Shown piece after piece: positions 34,199-46,228 of a DNA stretch of 64,000 nucleotides. The notes beneath the pieces are model-generated. The model worked only from the letters and a program-made list of their open reading frames with translations, ran no database searches and had not been told where the DNA came from. Source of the stretch: Agapanthus africanus (lineage: Eukaryota > Streptophyta > Magnoliopsida > Asparagales > Amaryllidaceae); NCBI GenBank assembly GCA_030015575.1, contig JASDDO010000024.1, forward strand, positions 221,422,996-221,486,995, written 5' to 3'. Within the stretch, counting starts at the first letter, position 1. Every line of letters begins with the position of its first letter. The position numbers and the translations under genes are program-made.

Positions 34199-36417
34199 TG
34201 TTAGTTGTATGTATGCTCTAGAGGCCATTACTGTACATAGGATGTATATTGTAGTGGATGCTGGGACATATATAGGGAGGACTTTCTTGCTCGACATGAT
34301 AATATGCTATCTGGTTGCTCTTTACCTTAACGTGTACACCGATTGTCTCTCTGTTATATGTTGGTAAAGCCCTTAGGATGTGTACTTGACTACCTGGACT
34401 ATGATGCGGATCATACTAGTGGGGACATGGTAGTCCATAAGTACATCCTTCAAGGTCCCTAAACGTGGGTGTATCGAGACGGGCATCGATATACCAGAGT
34501 AGACTAGCGTATACTTTCTCGACCCATACAAATGGGCGATGGATGATCCCATATCCATTGGTGTTAGACATCAGAGATGATATATGGGTGCTCAGTGGAG
34601 ACTGGGTACACTGGAAGGACTCGCCGAGAACTCCCAGATGGTATTATACCTTACGTCAGATGGCAGTTCTCTGGTGACACTGGTACAGAGTAGTCTGTTG
34701 ACCCGAGATCGTCATAGAGTCTTGTGTGATTCCCACTATGCTTTGATTTCCACCTTACCACGTCCAAGAGGGCGTGCAAAACGGTGGTTTTTGGGTACAG
34801 TCCCGAGTCACATAGAGGCAATGAGCGATAGGAGGGGATTCGTCTCTCCCGGTATAGGGAGTCGATGTTGCACTGTATTCGATTGGCTATAACTGGAAAT
34901 CCCTGGCCAGGGTTGCTGAGATTTACTGGTAAGTGTTACCAGTAGTTTCTCGAACTGTTATAGACCTCATATCGACACGACTTATCAAGTTATTGGGGTC
35001 TGACGTTTACCACCCTTAGACGAGATATGCGACATATCAGACGACGAGACCGGACTGTACGGTAAGTGTTACTGGTTGGATTTACAGGAGTGTGAGCGGG
35101 CTTGCTCGTCGATCTTCTGATCGCTCAATACCCGGCTGGCCATTACGTTTAGCAGACCGCTTGCGGCTTGTGGGTGTTTGATATGATCATCACCTGCTGC
35201 CGGCGTATTGACGAGTCTTTAGAGTCCTACACAGAGGTTTCCTGGCTCAAGCGAAACGAAATAGAAGCGCATATGAGATATGTGCGGGACCGAGAATTAT
35301 ACCAGTATGTGATACTGTATTCTATTCTCGCGAATTGTATCATTGGTCGATTATATGTGATATAGCCGGGTTGCCGAATCAAGTGTTGATTCGATACATT
35401 GATACACTTGATATTAGTCAGTTATATGCGATATGACCGGATCGTTAAATCAAGTGTTGATTTAATAATTTAATGTATAATTATATATTTGATATATTAC
35501 TTTACATTAACTAGTATTTGTTCACTTAAGATGGATTTTCTCACTTGATGTGCACATTGTATATATGATATAGTTTTGTGCACTAGTTTGTATCATGTTT
35601 GATGATACATGCAAACTTGGGTTAGTGTGTGATTTAAACCATGGTTTGTTAATGGTTAGGGTTTCATTTGATTTACTTATTCATTTATTTATTTTGTTTA
35701 TTTATTTTAGCAAATGAAAATGAAATGGTGGCTTGCTTTGTCTTTTCTTTGAAGCTTCATGAAGGTTTGAAAGCTTGACCATTTTGTTTCTTTCCTTTAA
35801 CCCTAACCATTCAACTAAACTCTAGTTAATTCTCTACACTAAACCATAGTTGTAAATATGATAAGTATCATTTTATTTTCTATTATTCAATAATACATAT
35901 CATATTATCTTCTTCTTCTTCTTCTTCTTCTTCAAGAAGAAAGAAGCTTGCTAGCTTCAATAGTGATTTGAGAAAAAGAGTGAGAAATCCAATTCTAAAG
36001 TAAACCCACTTCCTATTTCTTCATCCTCTACCACTTGCCATGTAGTATAGGGTGTTTTCTTCACAAGTTTCATGACTTGGTGAAGTTGGAGCTTGATCTT
36101 GAGTTGCCTCGACGTAGATCATCTTCGGCATCGAAGTCGACGACCTAGCCCGCCCATATCTCTGATGAAGACGACGCTAGAGCCCGGGATCCGATGATCG
36201 CAGCGAGGGGACATCATCACGGAGCTGTGGAGGTGGAGGAACGAATCTACAAAGGTTGTATTTTCGGTTCACTCTTAGTTAAGTTGTTAACTAGTTGCAT
36301 GTTTCGCCTTATCCTTTAGTCAACGATCCGTATTAGGGTTTGTAGGCACCGGAATTTTTTGAAATTGGCATAATTGATGCCTTGTGAGACCTCATTAGTG
36401 TGCCTAGGATTCCTACA
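34199..36417 (+). mobile_element. Ty1/copia LTR D (shared middle LTR)
   Basis: 2219 bp, full length. It is preceded by a PPT and followed by a primer site (36419-36431), so it serves as the 3' LTR of the left unit and the 5' LTR of the right unit. The trinucleotide tract is (TTC)8 against 6 in LTRs C and E. Confidence 0.92.
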
Positions 36418-39400
36418 GTGGTATCAGAGCCTAGCTCGAGCCTTAGGCGATGAGTAGACGAAGTTAGAAACCCGATCAAACCCGAAACCCTAATCCCAAT
36501 TTGCTCTCTGTACAATTTTTAAAACAGTGAGATTTTCTATATTAAAAATATGCAGAAAATTAAGCAGGGTCTTATATGAATTACTGTGAAATACGGAGGC
36601 CTAATTCGATTAAATCACTGCGGAACCGCGACACGAGCCTGGCATGTGCGGCGGTTCCGCGGCCGTACGGTCTCCTCTTGCATTGAATTTTGCACAGTAA
36701 TTCCTATTTTGTGGTGCTGAGTTTTCTGGGAATTTTTAATTTGCACTCAAGAGTTGAGTTTTCTGGGATGTTTTGGGGCTTCAATGATTCGATCGGAAAT
36801 TTTGACTTTGTCTATGTGTTTTTCCGGATAATTTTAGAATATGTTGAAAAGTTTGATCGGATATAAATACCCACTTTTTCCCCTGTCGGGAAATTTCCAA
36901 GTGTTGGATTTTTCCGTGGTTTAATAACGTTCTAAGTAGTGCAAGTAACGCAATGGTCTCTCTAGAAGACAACAAACCTTAACTCGATTATGTGACCGTC
37001 TTGAACTGCCCTTTGAACCTTCGGGTTTGGGGCAGTACGGCGTGCCACATGTGAGGCATTGGCTTGACCCTTCTACGGCTGGACCGTCGCTACTGTGGCA
37101 TGAAATGGATGTTTTTAGACTTATTTCATGTGTTGAGCTGTTTCGGGAAAACTTGGGTGTTTGACAGTTCGATCGGAAAGTTTAACATTTTCTATTTATC
37201 TCGAATGGGATACAATACTTGGAATCCACAAGTAGTTATGGGATAACTGATATGAATGTTATAAACACAGCACTTTAGTCTCACTTGATCGGTTGCCACG
37301 GAATTTTGATGTGATTAAAAGTCCGTCGCAATCACGTAGCGTATGCGGATACTCGCCGGGTAAACTTAATAGACAGCCTCACCCCATAGCCCCGACCAAG
37401 TGACTGTAGGAGAACCCCGTCGCCGAAAGTATCCGTCCGGGTGCTCGCGGTAGCGGTATTCCGCCTTGGTGCACTTCGTCGACGGCATCCGGGGTGCGCC
37501 TGCCTACTAAAGTTTGCGACGAGCATTCGATCAGGATGTCGGGAATCTTGTTGAATTGCCCGACTTGGTATTGAAAAGTGTTTTCGATAATGAGACTAAA
37601 ATGCAGGGTTTATAATTGTTAGGCATGCGATGTCTAAGGAATTCATTTGATTAGGCATGCGATGTCTAAAGAGGTTCCGGATTCCAACTGTTGTAGTTTT
37701 ACACTTTCTTTTCTGTGACCGTAAGTGTAATATGTGATATCGCAGGTTTCGTTGCTATATGTCAACGACAATTAGGATACGCATATTTACTTACGTTGAT
37801 GACATGTGATGTTATGTGTTGCTGGATATGTTATATTGGATCGTCGTGTTTGAATAGCCGGGGTTTTTTTTTATGTGAGATGAGTGTTTTTCATTTTCAT
37901 TCATGTAAAAACTTGTATGTAATATTCTTTTATTGGGGCACTTTCAGGTTGCGGAAGTTGTCACCGTTGTTGTATATTATTTACTTTTCCGCACTAGGAT
38001 AGACCCAAGGAGGAGGGCACAAGTAACCGGGTTCTGGAGTCCAGTGGGAGACCAACTCGAGGAGTCGAGTCCGGGTCTCCTAACTCTAGAATTGGTAGGG
38101 TTACTTGCCGCTCTCGTAGGGGTCTAGGGGTGTGGGTTTGGCTATTCATCGCGACCGTGGAATCCGTGTTTTATATTGGCTCGTATTGAAAACACGGACG
38201 TCCTAGTATATCCAATATTTCATATGATTCTTCTGTTGCGATATCTGTGATGTGATCATTTGATATGTTCTGTGATAAATACTATATATAGTATATATGA
38301 TATATTATATAGACGTTACTTATGTTTTACACCCGCGCTAGCCCTACCCCGCTCTGCCGTTAGTTACCTAACCTAACGGTGCACGAGGGGACATCGAGGC
38401 GAATGCGGATGGCATAAGTGTACGTCGTATTTATCTGTGATGATTAGGTACTTAAATGACGGGACTTCATTAATGTGATTAATGAAAGAAAAGAAACCTA
38501 AGATGTTGTGGAATCGAATTTTCAAAAACAGGTAGCTACAGTTCTTGCTTTGCATCGCCGTGTTCCTTGTAGAACATAATGCACCTTATTCGATAAGGAA
38601 AGGACCGAGATCCCTTCACCGGGAGTGACTCCTTTAGCAATAACTGGCAGATGCTACAACCCTCGGTTTGTCTTTTGATTGCTCCTATAGTTCTTTCTTT
38701 GCACGGTGATATATATGATATATCCCGCACCTCATTCGACGAGGAAAGGACCGACGATCCCTTCACCGTGAGTGACCCCTTTAGCAAAACTAGAAAAGCC
38801 TCAAAAACACTCCATTTCAAAATTCATTCGATTCTACAACGATATCAAGTTCATTACGCAATAGGTTTTCATAAAAACCTGTCGTAGCCCTCCGTCATTT
38901 CAGATAAGTTGTATATAGTATTCGTGCTGCATTTGTTGGCTTTCGTCAAGATGCAGTGTGCGGTAGCTATATGCTGCTTATCTGCAGCATACGATGCGAT
39001 TGGATTAGGTTAGTCGTGCGGCTTTATTGGCTTTCGTCAAGAGTCATGCAGGTGGGTTTAATTCAATCAGGAAATGACAGGTTGAACTTGACTAGCGGAC
39101 TATGGTTTGTTGGCTTTCGTCAAGGACATAGCACGTTAGGGGCAAAATATTATCGGGAATTTCAAGTGTTGAAATTTGCAATGAGATTGCAAACCTTCTA
39201 TGAGATAGTTGGATCCCGATACCCACTGCGAGTAAGAGTTACTCCTGGGAGAGTTTTACACATTACGATTAGTCGATCAAGTAGGTGTCTAGAAAGGTGT
39301 CAACGGGGTTATGCCTCTGGAAAAACAAGGTTTACATTAATTAGGTTCGTGCGAAAGCACGGGGGACCTCCCTCAAAGTACCGACACTGGCCTGGCTGAA

Positions 39401-40150
39401 AGACTGGCGAACTTGTAGCGTGTAATTAATCCCGGCTAGTCTTTCCTTTTAGATTTTGAAGGAAGATTTGATAAAAACAGTGGGAGCCATCCTGATTAGA
39501 TAAAATAATAACCAATCTATTCTTGCAAGAGCGCACGCTGAGTGTTTTCTTCTCTCTCTCTCCAGGTAGCGACCATATCACGCCTTAATCAAGATAATAA
39601 TACGGATAATTGACCTAACCCGCTTGTTATATTGAGCTGGGAAACGTTGGTCCCACTCCAACTTATAAGTGTTATAAGACAGAGCAGGAAATTGGGGAAT
39701 ACCAGATTTCCCATGCCGCCCAAACGAGGAAAGTGCATATGATGCATCATCTTCGGGTGTGTTCGTTACACAGAACTGTTTCTCAATATTCTTTACGTCC
39801 TAGGTATGTGATACCAGATCAGGATCCCAGATATGTAATCTGTTACATAGGGCTACAGAAAGGTAGAGAACTGAGAACGGGTGATAAGTTTCATGAGGCA
39901 GAAAACGGCGCAAGTGTTGCAGCCAAGTCTGTTGGTCACTGTCACCCTGTATTACAAATACATTGATTCTGAACGAATGTTATTAGATACCGAACCTGAT
40001 ATACAAAATCATATCAGTCTCTTTATTAGTAAAGAAATGATAAAATTTTGTATTGTTGGATAATGTTTTGAACATTTCCTATATCAAAAGTTGATCGGTT
40101 CAGGCACGTTATCTAAAAGCATTGATGTTCTAAATCAAACTACAGTTCTT
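36418..40150 (+). mobile_element. internal region B of the copia array, 3' deleted
   Basis: Copy of 28253-31980 with scattered substitutions. Primer site at 36419-36431 and GC module at 36617-36669. At 40146-40150 (TTCTT) it jumps straight into LTR sequence, so integrase, RT, RNase H, PPT and the first ~90 bp of the next LTR are missing. Confidence 0.9.
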
Positions 40151-42225
40151 GCTCGACATGATAGTATGCTATATGGTTGCTCTTTACCTTAATGTGTACA
40201 CTGATTGTCTCTCTGTTACATGTTGGTAAAGCCCTTAGGATGTGTACTTGACTACCTGGAATATGATGCGGATCATACTAGTAGGGACATGGTAGTCCAT
40301 AAGTACATCCTTCAAGGTCCCTAGTCGTGGGTGTATCGAGTCGGGGTATCGATATACCAGAGTAGACTAGCGTATACTTTCTCGACCCATACAGATGGGT
40401 GATGGATGATCCCATATCCATTGGTGTTTGACATCAGAGATGATATATGGGTGCTCAGTGGAGACTGGGTACACTGGACGGACTCGCCGAGAACTCCCAG
40501 ATGGTATTATACCTTACGTCAGATGGCAGTTCTCTGGTGACACTGGTACAGAGTAGTCTGTTGACCCGAGATCGTCATAGAGTCTTGTGTGATTCCCACT
40601 GTGCTTTGATTTCCACCTTACCACGTCTAAGAGGGCGTGCAAAACGGTGTTTTTTGGGTACAGTCCCGAGTCACATAGAGGCAATGAGCGATAGGAGGGG
40701 ATTCGTCTCTCCCGGTATAGGGAGTTGATGTTGCGCTGTAGTCGATTGGCTATAACCGGAAATCCCTGACCAGGGTTGCTGAGATTTACTGGTAAGTGTT
40801 ACCAGTAGTTTCTCGAACTGTTATAGATCTCATATCGACACGACTTATCGAGTTATTGGGGTCTGACGTTTACCATCCTTAGACGAGATATGCGACATAT
40901 CAGACGACGAGACCGGACTGTACGGTAAGTGTTACTGGTTGGATTCACAGGAGTGTGAGCGGGCTTGCTCGTCGATCTTCTGATCGCTCAATACCCGGCT
41001 GGCCGTTACGTTTAGCAGACCGCTTGCAGCTTGTGGGTGTTTGATATGATCATCACCTGCTGCCGGCGTATTGACGAGTCTTTAGAGTCCTACACAGAGG
41101 TTTCCTGGCTCAAGCGAACGAAATAGGAGCGCATATGAGATATGTGCGGGACCGAGAATTATTCCAGTATGTGATACTGTATTTTATTCTCGCGAATTGT
41201 ATCATTGGTCGGTTGTATGTGATATAGCCGGGTTGCCGAATCATGTGTTGATTCGATACATTGATACACTTGATATTAGTCAGTTATATGCGATATGACC
41301 GGATCGTTAAATCAAGTGTTGATTTAATGATTTAATGTATACTTATATATTTGATATATTACTTTACATTAACTAGTATTTGTTCACTTAAGATGGATTT
41401 TCTCACTTGATGTGCACATTGTATATATGATATAGTTTTGTGCACTAGTTTGTATCATGTTTGATGATACATGCAAACTTGGGTTAGTGTGTGATTTAAA
41501 CCATGGTTAGTTAATGGTTAGGGTTTCATTTGATTTACTTATTCATTTATTTATTTTGTTTATTTATTTTGGCAAATGAAAATAAAATGGTGGCTTGCTT
41601 TGTCTTTTCTTTGAAACTTCATGAAGGTTTGAAAGCTTGACCATTTTGTTTCTTTCCTTTAACCCTAACCATTCAACTAAACTCTAGTTAATTCTCGACA
41701 CTAAACCATGGTTGCAAATATGATAAGTATCATTTTATTTTCTATTATTCAATAATACATATCATATTATCTTCTTCTTCTTCTTCTTCAAGAAGAAAGA
41801 AGCTTGCTAGCTTCAATGGTGATTTGAGAAAAAGAATGAGAAATGCCATGTAGAATAGGGTGTTTTCTTCACAAGTTTCATGACTTGGTGAAGTTGGAGC
41901 TTGATCTTGAGTTGCCTCGACGTGGATCATCTTCGGCATCGAAGTCGACGACCTAGCCCGCCCATTTCTCCGATGAAGCCGACGCTAGATCCCGGGATCC
42001 GATGATCGCAGCGAGGGGACATCATCACGGAGCTGTGGAGGTGGAGGACCGGATCTACAAAGGTTGTATTTTCGGTTCACTTTTAGTTAAGTTGTTAACT
42101 AGTTGCATGTTTCGCCTTATCCTCTAGTCAACGATCCGTATTAGGGTTTGTAGGCACCGGAATTTTTTGAAATTGGCTTGGTTGATGCCTTGTGAGACCT
42201 CATTAGTGTGCCTAGGAACCCTACA
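40151..42225 (+). mobile_element. Ty1/copia LTR E, 5'-truncated
   Basis: Corresponds to LTR D from 34289 onward, ending ...GAACCCTACA at 42225. It also lacks about 48 bp present in C and D (near 41845). It is followed by ATATA and then by the remainder of X. Confidence 0.9.
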
Positions 42226-42230
42226 ATATA

Positions 42231-44584
42231 TTGGCTACATTTTTCTCTAACCATAGATATATGATGGTTATCTAGTTAAATAAATATTAATTGTTATTTT
42301 AATAATTATTTTCCAATCTAATAATATCTTTTCTAATATAGTATATTTCTTTGTTACATATCTAGTGATTGGATATATGCTATTATGAAAGTTTAAATAA
42401 AAGATATTTTATTTGATAGCTCTAATAAGTTGACATATGTATTTTATAGTATGGTAGTATGTTGGTCCAACATTAGACATGTAGCCGCTTGAATTTATAT
42501 TGTTACGATATATTTTGTGTGATGGTATTAACAAGGTTAGGATAATTAACAGTTTGCCTCTATATACATATATTTATACAAATCCTTTCTCTCTCCTATA
42601 AGCAAATAATCCATCTCCTGACCAAATATTTCTTCATCTAAACTATACACAACTCCTATTTTAACCCAATAATCTCTTTCATCATCATAACAATTCATCT
42701 CTCTCTCTCTATCTCTATATCTCTATATATATTTTTACAAGCCTATTTATATCAATCTTTCTCTCTCTCTGCGATTATATCCTCTTCTTCTTCTATTTAA
42801 GCCATAACACTCGAACTCATCCTTAAACCCCATCCATGGACAAACCCAAACTCCCAAACCACCAAGAACCCATCGCCATGACCATCGGCAACTCAAGCAA
42901 GCTTGTCTTCATCTCTGTTCCTACCAACCAAGCAACATCCCATTGTCGACAGAAGCTTTTTTCTTAGCCTAAGGAAGCCTAGCCGAGCACTTGAACTCCA
43001 TCTCGTTAAGTTAGCTGAGCCCTAACTCAAGCCAGAGCCGAAGACAAGTCAGGCCGAAGTCAAGCTTGGGTCTTTTAGGAGTCGTTCATCGTGTTTCCTT
43101 CAACGTTCTTTTATTGCATTTTGTCTTGAGGCAAGTATTCGTTACTTTCTCTAACATGCTAGTATGGTAAGATTGGGTCTTGCTATACACTATCACATTA
43201 TATAAATATAATAATACCGTTGACCGTAGTATCGACCATATAACTAACTTAGTATTTAATGTTGCAACTATCAAGTTAACTAAATATATCTTTGTTTTAC
43301 TGCACATATGGAGTATTAGTATTTTCATGTGAATATATCTAATTAACAATATTTGATAACTATAAGTTTAATTTATATTGTTATATTTAGTTAACAATAT
43401 TCAAGGGTCATAAGAAAATACTATTTTTAATCCAGTCAGATTAATATCATGAACAGATAACAGTTGATTTGATCATATAACTAACCTTAAACATGACACG
43501 CTTGTTAATCTATATTCGATATTCGGTTACAACTATATTGCCTGATGTATACCATGACTTGATTATAATATATGATTATCATGCAGACACCTTTCCTGAT
43601 TGATAACATCATCCCTGATATGCCTGTACACTAATTCATGACTTGTACCCTGCCATCTTGTTACTGTTATCGTTGTCATGCAACCTATTTGTCATAATAT
43701 TTATCAATGCCAACAGCCCTGACTTGATTTGATTGACCTGACATGTTGTCCTGATGAACGTATCTTGTACCTTCTTGTTCCTGTGTTGTTATTAGGTAGA
43801 TATTATTTATACTCGACATGAACATAAAACCTGTGAAAATGGGGAAATCAAGAATGTAACTGAATTGTAACTCAAGAGGATATTACTCGCATCCATGATT
43901 CCGGAGGGTAACGGAATAATCATTCTTGATTCATACATCTTGCGTCCATGGTCCCGAGAGGTAACATGATATATCTTGCGTCCATGGTCTCAGAGGATAA
44001 CGGGATATATATTGTTGAGTTATATAGATGATTATATTAATTGGTTTTAAATACCTGTAAGATAAATAACTTAGCGATATGGACTCATAAGATACACACG
44101 ATATTATTGACCTATTACATCTTGCTTGTTACATCACATGCTCCTACTATAGCTTATTGTTCTATTCATGACGTCGAATTTTTGCACATGGTACACTATA
44201 TTTCACATCGGTTATATCATTATGATATCTATGATGCACTGACATCTGGGTTTTGCATGGCCCAGATCCTTTGAGTTTAGAACAGGAGGATCGTGAGTAT
44301 TTCGAGAAACTTGCCGATCAGTGGGGACTATTTCATTGATACAGCTCTTATTGATGGTTAAACTATTCTTTTGTTTCCTTGGATCTTTATTGCTTCCGCT
44401 ACTATTTCCTGTTATCGTTCGTGTGGCTATTGGACATGTTTAGAGATAGATAGTTAAACTATTTTTCTTGATTACTGACTGATAGCCGTAATGTGACTAC
44501 GGAGGGATGTTTTCTTACCGTAGGTAGCATGGTTGGCTTTGTTACATTTCCGAATTTGTGTATTTTAGGATGCGGGGCGTGACA
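42231..44584 (+). other. second part of solo LTR X, non-coding
   Basis: AT-rich, with CT and TA microsatellites at 42690-42780 and no supported ORF. It ends GGGGCGTGACA. Short repeats reading CATGGTC(C/T)C(G/A)AGAGG(T/A)AAC occur at 43950-44000. Confidence 0.6.
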
Positions 44585-46215
44585 CCTATAGCCATTGGTG
44601 TTTGACACTGATAATTGTATACATGAACTCAATGGATGGGTACACTGGACGGACTCACCTGAGAACTCCTGAGTGGTATTCTACTAATGTCATATAGCAG
44701 TTCTCTGGTGACATGAGTACAGAGTAGTCTATAGACCAGAGATCGTCATAGTGGCTTGTGTGGTTCCCACTGTACTTAGATTACTACCCTACCACGGCTC
44801 TTCCGAGTCATGAAAATAGGTTTTAGTTGGGTGCAGTCCCGAGCCATATGGAGGTAGTGAGAGTTCGGAAGGGATTCGTCATTCCCGGTATAGGGAGTGG
44901 ATTTTGTGCTGTATAGGACATGACTATAACCAGGAGTCTATGGTCACAACAAGTAAGACAAACTGATAAATGTTATCAGTTGTATCTCTAAGGTTTATTA
45001 GTCATTAGTCAGCACGGCTTATCGGATTATTAGGGGTCTGACGGTTTCCACCCCTAGACCCGATATGCGATATCCTAGACAAAGAGACCAGACTGTACGG
45101 AGACTGTCAGCGATAGGCTCATTAGGGTTCAGACAAGCTTGCTTGTTGATCTTCTTTGTGTTCAATGCCTGGGTAGCCGTTATGTGCAGCTAGTACAGCT
45201 GACGGTTTGTGGATCTTACCCGTGAGGGGATTGATCTAAAAGTTTTTCAGATTGATAGGATATGATCCAGATCTACTGCTGGTGTATTGTCAAGTCTTTA
45301 GAGTCCCACACAGAGGGTATCATTACTTGAGCTAAAAGATTATAGTGGTGGTATGTTGATACTCGCGGGAGTTCAATTAAAATGGTATATTAGATATACT
45401 AATTTTTAATCGGGCATTTTTAGTACTAGCCGATTTTATGAAAGATGGTATATTAAATTAAGTGTTGATTTAATGTGTGTGTGTGTGTGTGTGTGTTAAT
45501 ACTATTATTTTATTCTATTTTGTTCTTTTTGTAGTTTGCATTTTGATTTAAATGCAAATGGATAATTAATTATGTTTAAATAATTAATTAGGAATCTCTT
45601 TAGCTTATATTGCGCCATGGGATGAGCACAACATAAACCCACTCTCATGTGATGACAAGTGGATGAGAGAGGAGAGGTTGGACACTTGTATTTTGGATGG
45701 CTTGAATTAAATCTAGTTATGTTAAAAGAGAATGGTTTGATTCTTTTTCATAATATAACTTCTTTTGGTTTTTTACTCCAGCATATTTTTTTATAGCTCT
45801 CTTCTCTTATTTAAAAGAGAACCAAAATGAGAATTAAATTAGAATATTTTCACTACAATTCTTTATTTAAATTCCTAGCAAGAATGATGATGGAGTTTGT
45901 TTTAATGGTTGAAGCATGGAACTCAAGTGGAGGTTTCCTCAAGTGGATCATCTTTGACCTTAGAGATCAAGATGCAAGCTAGTTTCTTCATCTTTCATGG
46001 AGCCTACAAGGAGTCCATAACAAATATGGAGCACTTGAAGATGCTACAAAGGTTGTAGTTCTTATGAACTTTTAGATTAAGTTCTATGTGTTTTTGCAAT
46101 TTGCAGTGAACACCATGATCTTAGTAGGTTTTGTGTGCTAAGTTTTTATAAAATTTTAATACTACAATTTCGCCATGGCCGCAAATGTTGCGGCCCTACC
46201 TCACAAAACCCTTCA
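44585..46215 (+). mobile_element. 5' LTR of G, second part
   Basis: Resumes at CCATTGGTGTTTGACA and follows the copia LTR to ...AAACCCTTCA, directly before the primer site. It contains a (GT)n tract at 45475-45497. Confidence 0.8.
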
Positions 46216-46228
46216 TGGTATCAGAGCC
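46216..46228 (+). other. primer-binding site of G
   Basis: TGGTATCAGAGCC immediately after the LTR. Confidence 0.85.

Larger units (their letters stand above)
25842..44584 (+). mobile_element. chromovirus-type solo LTR X, split by the copia array
   Basis: Ends TGTAACACCCTAG (25842) and GGGGCGTGACA (44584). Flanks CCCAT (25837-25841) and CCTAT (44585-44589) form a 5-bp duplication with one mismatch, and removing X restores a continuous copia LTR. X consists of 25842-26038 plus 42231-44584, about 2.55 kb. TGTAACACCC/GGGCGTGACA ends are typical of plant chromovirus (Tekay/Del) LTRs. There is no primer site or coding region, so it is a solo LTR. CT-rich microsatellites lie at 42700-42780. ORFs in it look random. 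Confidence 0.75.

Noticed and set aside
45475..45497. (GT)n tract as a possible regulatory Z-DNA element
   Set aside because: A simple microsatellite in a decayed LTR; nothing supports a specific role. The (GT)n at the window end is similar.
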